IMG/VR virus record: IMGVR_UViG_3300017773_000145 | Location: 1-23,627 of that record | Origin: a virus | Reading direction: 5' to 3' (one strand) | Length of the DNA stretch: 23,627 bases | Shown: in pieces, positions 15,130 through 20,500 of the stretch | How the letters are laid out: every line of letters starts with the position of its first letter | Position numbering within the stretch: the stretch's first letter is position 1 | The notes under the pieces: model-generated | The model's database searches: none | What the model was told of the DNA's origin: nothing | What the model saw: only the letters and a program-made list of their open reading frames with translations | Position numbers and translations under genes: made by a program

Positions 15130-15449
15130 GACATCTCGAAGCGCAAAAGTCGGGCCTGCAACTCGATGGCCTTGAGGGCTGTGCTGTATTGGCTTTTTGT
15201 GGTGGCTTTTCGCTGGATATCTTTCAGGGCACAGAGCGATTCGTGAAGCCACTCAGGCCGCTCTAGCTCAGCGTCCAGGCGCTGGTGATCACGGGCCCGC
15301 TTGATGTATTCCTCCAGCTGGCGAGTGCTGAGGCCCCAGGCGTCCGCGCCATATTGCAGGATTTGAGTTCTGCTATTGCCTTCCAATAAGAGCTTGTAAA
15401 CGGTATTTATCCGCTCATCTACCTGAATATTGGTCGATTTAGCAGCCAT
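15126..15449 (-). CDS. terS: Terminase small subunit (putative)
   Basis: A 107-aa protein directly upstream of and overlapping the large terminase. The N-terminal half has a helix-turn-helix-like unit (RINTVYKLLLEGNSRTQILQ, then WGLSTRQLEEYIKRARD), as in small terminases that bind the pac or cos site. The C-terminal half is helical (YSTALKAIELQARLLRFEMS) and suits oligomerisation. Length and position are normal. The upstream ribosome site is weak (AGGGC close to the ATG). Confidence 0.82.
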   Translation of the reverse strand: MAAKSTNIQVDERINTVYKLLLEGNSRTQILQYGADAWGLSTRQLEEYIKRARDHQRLDAELERPEWLHESLCALKDIQRKATTKSQYSTALKAIELQARLLRFEMS

Positions 15450-15458
15450 GCCCTGACG

Positions 15459-15716
15459 TTAACAGGGCTTGGAAGTTTGGTGAAGTGAATTAATGGCGAC
15501 AGAGGTTATATGGAACGCCTGATCGCGTGAGAGGAAACCTTTGTATCTGTGATGAACTTCGGTCGCGGCCTTGTGAAGCTGCGAGGTGGAGGGTTTGAAA
15601 TCAGAATTGGTCAAGTGGTCAATAACGACGTGTGAAAGCGGTTTTTGATTTTGCTCAGCGATGCGTTTGTAAGCGTCTAGCTGGTCTTGTTTAAGGTTGA
15701 TTGTGACTTTAGCCAT
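15459..15716 (-). CDS. Ribbon-helix-helix-type small regulator
   Basis: An 85-aa protein. The first 40 residues (MAKVTINLKQDQLDAYKRIA, then QKPLSHVVIDHLTN) have the strand-helix-helix layout of CopG/Arc-type DNA-binding proteins: a short basic strand KVTINL, helix A, a turn, and helix B. The remainder is a His/Lys-rich helical tail. It sits 9 bp upstream of the small terminase. It may regulate the packaging or early genes; the fold call is by pattern and the target is unknown. Confidence 0.55.
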   Translation of the reverse strand: MAKVTINLKQDQLDAYKRIAEQNQKPLSHVVIDHLTNSDFKPSTSQLHKAATEVHHRYKGFLSRDQAFHITSVAINSLHQTSKPC

Positions 15717-15747
15717 TAGGAAAAATGAAAAAAATGCAGTTAATTTT

Positions 15748-15942
15748 TTACTGAGGAATTTTTACTCGATCACCTATCCAGTGCAAATATGGGCCAATAT
15801 TGACCTCTGGTTCCTGCGCGGTGTACCACCTGTAATCGCAGGTATTGCAATGGCGGCGACGGACTGTTTCGTAGGGGCCTTCAACAGTTCTCTTGGTGCT
15901 CACAACTGATATGCGAAGCGAATGGCATTTCGGGCAATGCAT
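15748..15942 (-). CDS. Zinc-ribbon protein, NrdR N-terminal-like
   Basis: A 64-aa protein, MHCPKCHSLRISVVSTKRT, then VRRRHCNTCDYRWYTAQEPE. The CPxC...RRRxCxxCxxRxxT layout is that of the zinc ribbon at the start of the NrdR repressor and of related small phage proteins. The ATP-cone that NrdR uses to sense nucleotides is absent. The ATG at 15942 is preferred over an in-frame TTG at 15969 because the ribbon starts at the second residue. It overlaps the end of the upstream 83-aa gene by 62 bp. It may bind DNA; the target is unknown. Confidence 0.6.
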   Translation of the reverse strand: MHCPKCHSLRISVVSTKRTVEGPYETVRRRHCNTCDYRWYTAQEPEVNIGPYLHWIGDRVKIPQ

Positions 15943-16132
15943 GAGCGGAAAGGCGAAGAATTTGATCAATTTCTTTTAGTTGGCCCGAAATAAACTCATA
16001 AGTTGATTCAGGTAAGGGCTCAACATCTTCGAGGGTGTTATCAAGAACTGCACGCGATACAGCCAAAGATTGATCAAGAAGCGTTTGCAGGCGAAAGATT
16101 ACAGGCCGTTGCCTGACTGTGTGGAGTTTCAT
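15881..16132 (-). CDS. Small helical hypothetical protein
   Basis: An 83-aa mostly helical protein (RLQTLLDQSLAVSRAVLDNT, then an EFISGQLKEIDQILRLSAHA helix). The Cys-rich end (HISCEHQENC) lies in the overlap with the zinc-ribbon gene. Its ATG is directly adjacent to the TGA of the upstream 169-aa gene. No family is recognised. Lack of spacing and the coupled start place it in the same transcription unit as the replication initiator. Confidence 0.55.
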   Translation of the reverse strand: MKLHTVRQRPVIFRLQTLLDQSLAVSRAVLDNTLEDVEPLPESTYEFISGQLKEIDQILRLSAHALPEMPFASHISCEHQENC

Positions 16133-16642
16133 TCAGTCGATTGAAGGTAGGAGCTGCTCTACGTTTTGAAGCTGCTCTTTCACGTCAGCAATGTATGCAG
16201 GCAGGAGTGGCTTGAGGCCAGTGCGGACTTGTTGTCTTAACGAGTTGATGTCACGGGCAGTGGCCTCCCAGTTGGCACGACGTTGACGGTGGATGTCACG
16301 GATGGTGTCCTTGTCAACGTTGACGCCTATGGGTTGTTGACGGCCATTCGTGTCAGTTGCGCGAACACCTGTGGAATCACGAAACCCTGCGCGAGTTGTT
16401 TGGGCCTCGAAGTCCTGGGCCTCGTAAGCGGCAACGCAGTGACAGATAACGGCTAAGTCTGAGCCACCATGCCGATGGATGTTGCCGTCGATAATTTCGG
16501 CGTCGTAATCGGGCAAGTAATGGTTCAGGAGCCCGTCGCCATTGGTGACAATGCCAGTGTCGTAGCACGCGAAGCAGGAGACCTTCGGAGCGTAAAAGGT
16601 TGCGTCACGGTCGAGAGACGACCGCTTGTGAGATGAAGTCAT
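16133..16642 (-). CDS. Cys-cluster protein downstream of the replication initiator
   Basis: A 169-aa protein with an N-terminal zinc-cluster-like pattern: VSCFACYDTGIV at about 21-32 and VICHC at about 65-69. CxxCxDTG plus CxC clusters occur in helicase-loader-type and DnaJ-like zinc domains. The middle is unremarkable, and the C-terminal 70 residues form charged helices (DIHRQRRANWEATARDINSL, then KEQLQNVEQLLPSID). It lies 15 bp downstream of the O-like initiator, the place where lambda has the helicase loader P. It lacks a P-loop, so a loader role is only a positional guess. A C-rich stretch, not a Shine-Dalgarno, precedes the ATG. Confidence 0.6.
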   Translation of the reverse strand: MTSSHKRSSLDRDATFYAPKVSCFACYDTGIVTNGDGLLNHYLPDYDAEIIDGNIHRHGGSDLAVICHCVAAYEAQDFEAQTTRAGFRDSTGVRATDTNGRQQPIGVNVDKDTIRDIHRQRRANWEATARDINSLRQQVRTGLKPLLPAYIADVKEQLQNVEQLLPSID

Positions 16643-16657
16643 TGGCCAGGGGTGGGG

Positions 16658-17467
16658 TTAGAAGGGATCGCCTTCCTGAACACCAAGATGGGTCAGGTGG
16701 CTGGGTTTGGCTGTGGCTGCTGTGGCAGTTTCGAGGAAGGATTCATAACGGCCATCACGCAGCCAACGAAAACAATCGGGGTAGCAGGTCAGGAACCGGC
16801 CCTTTTGCTCTCCTCTGGCCTGATCCTTCAACGAAGCGGCCAAAGTGCCTTGTAGGCGCTCCTGAACGCCTCTGGTGAGCTTTTTGTATTCAGCCCATGC
16901 CTTGGGCTTGGATTGACCAGTCGCTCTATTGCCAATTTTTTGGTACTGCTGCCAAAAGGCCAGGAACTCGTCGCTGTAGGCATCTGGTCCTGGTTTTCGG
17001 CCTTTTGCAGCTTTACTGGCTGTTTGTAGTTCTTTTGTATCTAGTTCTTTTGTATTTAGTTTGGCGGCAGCTCCTGCCGGGGGGTCCGGCACCATTTGCC
17101 GGGGGGTACGGCATTTCCTGCCTAGGGGTGCGGCAGATGCTGCCGGGGGGTCTAAGGACGGTGGGGCAACGTTGGCCAGGTGGTTGACGGTGACCCGATA
17201 GAGGTTTGTGCAGCAGTCGCCGCGATCGTTTCGGCGTGATTCGCGCTGGAGAAGTCCCATGGACTCCAACTGCCCAGCAACAGCCCGAGCAGTCCGGACA
17301 GAAACACAAGCACCATCAGCGATGGTTTTGATTGACGGCCAACAGTCGGCGTTTGCCCCGGCGTAGGTCTGGATGACCCAGAGAATCGCCAGCTGATTCG
17401 GCTGAAGCGTTCCGCGAATTGCTGTTGGAAGTGACGTAAAGGGAACGCCTTGCGGGATGAATGACAT
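16658..17467 (-). CDS. Replication initiator, lambda O-like architecture with internal origin
   Basis: A 269-aa protein. Residues 20-95 are a winged-helix DNA-binding domain (LQPNQLAILWVIQTYAG, CWPSIKTIADGACVSVRTAR, QLESMGLLQRESRRNDRG). Residues 100-150 are a Pro/Ala/Lys linker encoded by DNA that carries four iterons and AT-rich repeats. The C-terminal domain (155-255) has DEFLAFWQQYQKIGNR, PKAWAEYKKLTRG and FLTCYPDCFRWLRDGRYE, a common module of phage replication proteins. In lambda, O binds iterons within its own gene and recruits P/DnaB. The same layout here makes the initiator call strong. It is the first leftward gene, divergent from RusA. Confidence 0.78.
   Translation of the reverse strand: MSFIPQGVPFTSLPTAIRGTLQPNQLAILWVIQTYAGANADCWPSIKTIADGACVSVRTARAVAGQLESMGLLQRESRRNDRGDCCTNLYRVTVNHLANVAPPSLDPPAASAAPLGRKCRTPRQMVPDPPAGAAAKLNTKELDTKELQTASKAAKGRKPGPDAYSDEFLAFWQQYQKIGNRATGQSKPKAWAEYKKLTRGVQERLQGTLAASLKDQARGEQKGRFLTCYPDCFRWLRDGRYESFLETATAATAKPSHLTHLGVQEGDPF
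17027..17062. repeat. AT-rich tandem 15-bp repeats next to the iterons (possible unwinding element)
   Basis: TAGTTCTTTTGTAT occurs at 17027-17040 and 17042-17055, with a third partial copy (TAGTTT) at 17057. On the gene strand they encode repeated TKEL residues. They lie 13 bp from the first iteron and contrast with its GC richness, the arrangement expected of a DNA unwinding element beside initiator sites. Confidence 0.65.
17075..17157. repeat. Iteron array, four copies at an exact 22-bp period (probable replication origin)
   Basis: Four 17-bp units begin at 17075, 17097, 17119 and 17141. Plus-strand sequences: TGCCGGGGGGTCCGGCA, TGCCGGGGGGTACGGCA, TGCCTAGGGGTGCGGCA and TGCCGGGGGGTCTAAGG. 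The first three have inverted ends (TGCC...GGCA). A half copy (GGCGGCA, 17063-17069) is in phase before them. Because 22 is not a multiple of 3, the same DNA is read in all three frames of the host gene, so DNA rather than protein is conserved. Confidence 0.85.
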
Positions 17468-17496
17468 GAATTAGCGTTGAAGGGGAAGAGCACCGG

Positions 17497-17524
17497 GCGG
17501 GGATTCGAGCACCCCGCTTTTTTT
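17497..17524 (+). terminator. Intrinsic terminator immediately before the rusA start codon
   Basis: Stem GCGGGG/CCCCGC with a 9-base loop followed by seven T; the resolvase ATG begins on the next base. It has no T-run in the minus direction, so it acts on rightward transcripts. Placed at the head of the rightward block, it could act as an attenuator or antitermination target. Confidence 0.75.
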
Positions 17525-17944
17525 ATGCGTTACGACATCGAAATTTCAGGAATCGAAGCCGCACCGCAAGGATCAAAAATTCGCACTCGTTACGGGATGC
17601 GAGAAGCCTCAGAACGTGTCGGGCCTTGGAGAGACGCCGTGCGAGTTGAGGCATTAGCTGCCTGCGGAGAGTTGATTGAGCAAGCCTGCAGCGTCGCCGT
17701 TGAGTTTCGGTTTTTGCGCCCTAAGGGTGATTTTGGGGCCAAAGGGTATTTGCGTCCATCAGCTCGCACGCACTACACGGCCAAAAAAAACGACATCGAC
17801 AAGTGTTGCCGGAGCTTGCTTGATGGGCTGACTGGGGCGGCATTTACCGACGATTGTTACGTGGTGGTGCTGAGTGCTTGTCAGAGATACTGCCTGCCTG
17901 GGGAACGTCCAGGGGCAACTGTGACGATTGAAACTCTGTCCTAG
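17525..17944 (+). CDS. rusA: RusA-type Holliday junction resolvase
   Basis: A 139-aa protein, the normal RusA size. It cuts four-way junctions and branched DNA during phage recombination and packaging. Visible family features: an N-terminal strand and GIEAAPQGSKIRTR loop, a central helix, and KKNDIDKCCRSLLDGL with Asp 90 and Asp 92, then FTDDCYVVVL with Asp 109/110. These match the spacing of the essential E. coli RusA aspartates 70, 72 and 91. The ATG at 17525 is chosen because the domain starts there; an upstream TTG (17477) would translate through the terminator hairpin. No Shine-Dalgarno is seen. It fits functionally with the RecE/Rad52 module downstream. Confidence 0.9.
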   Translation: MRYDIEISGIEAAPQGSKIRTRYGMREASERVGPWRDAVRVEALAACGELIEQACSVAVEFRFLRPKGDFGAKGYLRPSARTHYTAKKNDIDKCCRSLLDGLTGAAFTDDCYVVVLSACQRYCLPGERPGATVTIETLS

Positions 17945-18003
17945 TACCTACCAAAGACCTACCAAGTGGGGCCATATTGGTTGCAGATCAGTCAACCACC
18001 CCG
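17921..18003 (+). promoter_or_regulatory. Repeated promoter/leader module, copy 1 (partial upstream element)
   Basis: CTACCA at 17948-17953 and 17959-17964 (11-bp period), 8 bases, CATATT (17973-17978, -10-like), 14 bases, CAACCACCCC (17993-18002), one base, then ATG. The upstream GTGCCAA...CACAA part is decayed here (GTGACGA at 17921 at the same distance) because it overlaps the end of rusA. Confidence 0.6.
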
Positions 18004-18231
18004 ATGTTCAGCCCCACCGCAGTCATCAACGCCGCCATCGTCACCGGCCTGCCTGAAGGCTGGGAGCACTCCGAAGCAGCTGCTGGTTTCTTTGGGCCAG
18101 ACCTCGCAATGGTCGAGGCCAAAGCGACCCGCAAAGGCTTTGTTTGGGAGGCCACTACCCCTGACCTCGATTACAAAACCTTTGGGCCCACCAAGGTGTT
18201 CGCAGCCATGGCCTGGGCAGAGGCAAACTGA
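18004..18231 (+). CDS. Small cassette protein 1, unknown function
   Basis: A 75-aa protein: MFSPTAVINAAIVTGLPEGW, a Gly/Phe turn (GFFGPD), a charged strand-like middle (VEAKATRKGFVWEATT), and an Ala-rich helix at the end. No signal peptide, membrane segment or known motif. The start is set by the CAACCACCCC leader one base before the ATG, the same arrangement as three other genes nearby; a longer in-frame TTG start would cross the -10-like box. A strong intrinsic terminator follows the stop, so it forms a self-contained promoter-gene-terminator unit. Confidence 0.7.
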   Translation: MFSPTAVINAAIVTGLPEGWEHSEAAAGFFGPDLAMVEAKATRKGFVWEATTPDLDYKTFGPTKVFAAMAWAEAN

Positions 18232-18262
18232 GCACAAGGGGCTAATGCCCCTTTTTTTGTGC
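18232..18262 (+). terminator. Intrinsic terminator after cassette gene 1
   Basis: Stem GGGGC/GCCCC with TAAT loop and seven T, starting right after the stop codon. Flanking GCACAA and TTGTGC can extend the stem. The TTGTGC arm is also the beginning of the next promoter module, so the two elements share bases. Confidence 0.85.
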
Positions 18263-18340
18263 CAACCTAAAAAGCTGCACAATCCCTACCACTTGGCTAC
18301 CAGCAAGAGCCATACTTAGCTCAGTTCAGCCAACCACCCC
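18259..18340 (+). promoter_or_regulatory. Repeated promoter/leader module, copy 2 (complete)
   Basis: GTGCCAA (18259-18265), 12 bases, CACAA (18278-18282), 3 bases, CTACCA (18286-18291), 5 bases, CTACCA (18297-18302), 8 bases, CATACT (18311-18316), 14 bases, CAACCACCCC (18331-18340) touching the ATG. If CATACT is the -10 box, GTGCCAA...CACAA falls at about -64 to -41, the UP-element position, and the first CTACCA falls at about -35. Confidence 0.7.
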
Positions 18341-18580
18341 ATGAACCTCTCCACCTTCTTCGCTGAGAAAGACTTCACGATCAAGACCTACGAAATCACC
18401 AGCCCTACGACCGGCGACTCGCACATCATCACCACCGACGTTGTGATTGATCGCATCCTCAGCACCAAGGGCCAAGAGCGTCAGCAGATCACCGGCATCC
18501 TTCAGCAACTGGATTTCCGCAACGGCGATTTTCACCACTTCTTCAAGCACCTGGCCACTGGCCTCGCTGCTCAGTTCTGA
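18341..18580 (+). CDS. Small cassette protein 2, unknown function
   Basis: A 79-aa protein: MNLSTFFAEKDFTIKTYEIT, GDSHIITTDVVIDRILSTKG, then QQITGILQQLDFRNGDFHHF and a hydrophobic helix end. It appears to be a beta-strand N-terminal half followed by helices, soluble, with no recognised motif. It shares the opening MNL and the whole upstream module with cassette gene 4 but the proteins are otherwise different. It is flanked by a complete promoter module before and a small GC hairpin after. Confidence 0.7.
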   Translation: MNLSTFFAEKDFTIKTYEITSPTTGDSHIITTDVVIDRILSTKGQERQQITGILQQLDFRNGDFHHFFKHLATGLAAQF

Positions 18581-18595
18581 GGCCCTCGGGCCTTT
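18580..18595 (+). terminator. Weak hairpin at the stop of cassette gene 2
   Basis: AGGCC/GGCCT stem with CTCG tetraloop, starting on the last base of the stop codon, but followed by only two further T. It may pause or process RNA rather than terminate strongly. Confidence 0.4.
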
Positions 18596-18625
18596 CCGGG
18601 GATAACAGAGAGGAGTCGCCAGCTT

Positions 18626-18679
18626 ATGGGCGCAGGCTTGCCAACCCCGGCTTTATCCACCCCTGTTTTATGGAATTAA
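18626..18679 (+). CDS. 17-aa leader peptide overlapping the alpha-CTD-like gene
   Basis: The ORF MGAGLPTPALSTPVLWN starts at an ATG 10 bases after AGAGGAG, the best Shine-Dalgarno in this stretch. Its stop overlaps the start of the next gene by 10 bases in another frame. The next gene's own ATG lacks a Shine-Dalgarno, so translation of the leader could deliver ribosomes to it. Real translation is inferred. Confidence 0.4.
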   Translation: MGAGLPTPALSTPVLWN

Positions 18680-19023
18680 CAAAACCCCAGCTGTCCTACG
18701 TGGCCAGCTTGATCCGTGAAGACTTGGCCAATGGGGTCATGGCTTGGGACACCCGAGAGGGCCAGTCCCTAACCCGCGAAGACATCCGCGAATTGTGCGA
18801 AGCCCTAGAGCCACCAAAAAAGGAAAGCTTGCATGAGATGCCGCTTGACCGGCTAATGCTGCCAATCCGTGCTCATAACGCTCTATGGCGGCGTGGTTAC
18901 AAAAACGTCGGGGCTGTCATGGCGTTGACCCGTAGAGACCTGCTGTTGATTAGCCACGTCGGTGAGGGCAGCGCCGACGAAATCTTGGCCGCTATCGAAA
19001 ACCTTCGGGAGGAACTGCAATGA
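18670..19023 (+). CDS. RNA polymerase alpha C-terminal-domain-like protein, possible transcription regulator
   Basis: A 117-aa protein. Residues 57-113 align without gaps to the bacterial RNA polymerase alpha-CTD (MPLDRLMLPIRAHNALWRRG, GAVMALTRRDLLLISHVGEG, SADEILAAIENL). Residues matching the E. coli UP-element contacts R265, N268, G296, S299 and E302 are present as R67, N70, G98, S101 and E104; K298 is replaced by Gly 100. The N-terminal 50 residues form a different helical region (LTKPQLSYVASLIREDLANG), not the alpha assembly domain, so it cannot replace alpha itself. It could bind promoter DNA or compete with host alpha-CTD. Its stop overlaps the next ATG (ATGA), so the pair is co-translated. 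Confidence 0.8.
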   Translation: MELTKPQLSYVASLIREDLANGVMAWDTREGQSLTREDIRELCEALEPPKKESLHEMPLDRLMLPIRAHNALWRRGYKNVGAVMALTRRDLLLISHVGEGSADEILAAIENLREELQ

Positions 19024-20054
19024 GCAAACCAAACAGATACCTGAATCCCATGTACGACCACGACCACGGCAATAGTCAGGACAAGATCCAAAAACGTCGT
19101 TCTTGGTTGCACGACAAGATGACTCAGATGGGCCACCACCCAGACGAATATAAAAAATGGCATGAGGAATTAGAAACCCTCAAGCAGCATCCGAAACACG
19201 CCGAGCGGGAGCCAATCGTAAGGACTGAAAAATTTGCCGTTAGGCCTGCGGCAATCCTTAAAGATGGAGCATCCCTTAGAAGATGCACAGCATACGAGTT
19301 AGAGATCCTGCGAAAGTTTGTTTATGACGAGATCAGCAGACGCGCAACTGCTAGGCACAAGATCAAAATGCAACGAGTGGAACAGATCTTGCTGGGCTAC
19401 AAAAGACGGGGATGGCTACCCGAGTTTGAAGCATTTGTAGAAGTGCGCCGTGTGATTGTTCAGCAAAAGATTTTTGGGATGGGCAAGAAACGCGCCGCCA
19501 AAGAACTAAACGACCAAATCATCCGGGCTATGTGGCGAGGCGACAAGCAGCCATGGGACAAGCATCAAGGCATTGGCGCGATGCCCAGAGGACATTTTGG
19601 CTATGAACCAGGCAAGAAAAGCAAGACTCACTATTACTTGGATCCGAAACAGCTGCTCTGTCATGTCATTAACCAACGGAAGTACCAAGCCCAAAAAAAG
19701 CGACAACAAGCAGAGGCAGCCGCCGAACGAAAACGCTTCCACGAGGCAAAGATAAAAGAATGGGAGGAAAGGAACAAAGCCCGATCAGCAGAAGTCGCTC
19801 AAGAATGGCATCAGCAGATAAGTAAGCAGAACAAGAAGTTTCGGCAGGCCTTGGCGAAGCACGAGGAGATAAAAGCTGAGTTGTTAGCAAGGAAAGACCG
19901 CTTGGTATCCGAAGAAAACAGGGCCGGCAGCTATGAAGTTGCGATGCACACTCAGCGGCTGCTGGCAAAGCATGTGATGAACACTATCCCTGTGCCAATT
20001 AACGAGCCTCCACAATCCCTACCAAACACCGACCAGCAGGTGCAAAATGGATAG
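19020..20054 (+). CDS. 344-aa highly basic protein of unknown function, co-translated with the alpha-CTD-like protein
   Basis: Unrecognised. The N-terminal 60 residues are His/Asp/Lys-rich (NPMYDHDHGNSQDKIQKRRS). Residues 85-190 look folded (YELEILRKFVYDEISRRATA, LPEFEAFVEVRRVIVQQKIF). Residues 190-230 contain MPRGHFGYEPGKKSKTHYYL. Residues 230-310 are a long coiled coil dense in K, R, E, A and Q. The tail is Pro/Asn/Gln-rich and is encoded by the upstream half of promoter module copy 3, so the last 20 codons are probably shaped by regulatory DNA. The high charge suggests nucleic-acid or polymerase binding; the ATGA overlap links it to the alpha-CTD-like gene. Confidence 0.72.
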   Translation: MSKPNRYLNPMYDHDHGNSQDKIQKRRSWLHDKMTQMGHHPDEYKKWHEELETLKQHPKHAEREPIVRTEKFAVRPAAILKDGASLRRCTAYELEILRKFVYDEISRRATARHKIKMQRVEQILLGYKRRGWLPEFEAFVEVRRVIVQQKIFGMGKKRAAKELNDQIIRAMWRGDKQPWDKHQGIGAMPRGHFGYEPGKKSKTHYYLDPKQLLCHVINQRKYQAQKKRQQAEAAAERKRFHEAKIKEWEERNKARSAEVAQEWHQQISKQNKKFRQALAKHEEIKAELLARKDRLVSEENRAGSYEVAMHTQRLLAKHVMNTIPVPINEPPQSLPNTDQQVQNG

Positions 20055-20071
20055 GCCCACGCAACCACCCC
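19992..20071 (+). promoter_or_regulatory. Repeated promoter/leader module, copy 3 (inside the end of the 344-aa gene)
   Basis: GTGCCAA (19992-19998), 12 bases, CACAA (20011-20015), 3 bases, CTACCA (20019-20024), 5 bases, CGACCA (20030-20035), then CAACCACCCC (20062-20071) touching the ATG. CACAATCCCTACCA is identical to copy 2 over 14 bases. The -10-like box is not clear here (AAAATG at the matching place). The spacing is the same as in copy 2 although this copy is mostly coding. Confidence 0.6.
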
Positions 20072-20218
20072 ATGGATCTTGGCTCTAGCTACCTGAAAGC
20101 CCTTGTGGCCCACCAGGAAGAACTTGACCGCAAGGTACAAGAACAGCACCAGCAACTAGTCAAAGGCCTCAACCAGTACCTGGCCCAGGAGCGCAAGCGC
20201 CTGGAGTCTATCGACTGA
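20072..20218 (+). CDS. Small cassette protein 3, helical
   Basis: A 48-aa protein that looks like one long amphipathic helix or coiled coil: MDLGSSYLKALVAHQEELDR, then a Gln/Lys-rich heptad-like stretch and LAQERKRLESID. Its ATG touches the CAACCACCCC leader, and a UUCG-loop terminator begins 4 bases after the stop. No family is recognised. Like other short helical phage proteins it could act by binding a host protein, but nothing in the sequence shows that. Confidence 0.68.
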   Translation: MDLGSSYLKALVAHQEELDRKVQEQHQQLVKGLNQYLAQERKRLESID

Positions 20219-20222
20219 CCCT

Positions 20223-20244
20223 GGGGGCTTCGGCCCCTTTTGTT
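20223..20244 (+). terminator. Intrinsic terminator after cassette gene 3
   Basis: Stem GGGGC/GCCCC closed by a TTCG tetraloop and followed by TTTTGTT. It is directly followed by the GTGCCAA of promoter module copy 4. Confidence 0.8.
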
Positions 20245-20325
20245 GTGCCAACCCAAAAGGCTGCACAAGGGGTACTAGTCACCTACCAGGGCGGGGTCAT
20301 ACTGACTTCAGTTCCAACCACCCCA
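20245..20325 (+). promoter_or_regulatory. Repeated promoter/leader module, copy 4 (complete)
   Basis: GTGCCAA (20245-20251), 12 bases, CACAA (20264-20268), 3 bases, GTACTA (20272-20277), 5 bases, CTACCA (20283-20288), 9 bases, CATACT (20298-20303), CAACCACCCC (20315-20324), one base, ATG. The first 26 bases starting at TTGTGC differ from copy 2 at only two positions. Confidence 0.7.
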
Positions 20326-20493
20326 ATGAACCTCTGGACCCCCGAACGCTGCAAGACCATCTCCACCCTGGTCTTGATGGACAACTCCCTCGAAATGAGT
20401 TCCCAGGCAGTCACTACCAACAACTCCGCAAGGAAAGACCGCCTGATGTCCATCGTCGAAATGATCCAAGCCGAACTGCGTTCCCGCGTCTGA
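20326..20493 (+). CDS. Small cassette protein 4, unknown function
   Basis: A 55-aa protein: MNLWTPERCKTISTLVLMDN, a Ser/Thr/Asn-rich middle, and a C-terminal helix (KDRLMSIVEMIQAELRSRV). It is soluble with no known motif. The start is placed one base after CAACCACCCC; a longer in-frame reading would translate the promoter module. It shares the opening MNL with cassette protein 2 only. A GC-rich TTCG hairpin follows the stop. Confidence 0.68.
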   Translation: MNLWTPERCKTISTLVLMDNSLEMSSQAVTTNNSARKDRLMSIVEMIQAELRSRV

Positions 20494-20500
20494 TCTACCC

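Noticed and set aside
17495-17520. T-arm-like GGGGATTCGAGCACCCC, suggesting a tRNA 3' end or an attP core
   Set aside because: The stem has an A-A mismatch at the closing pair, there is no acceptor, D or anticodon arm, and no integrase is nearby. Stem plus seven T fits an intrinsic terminator.
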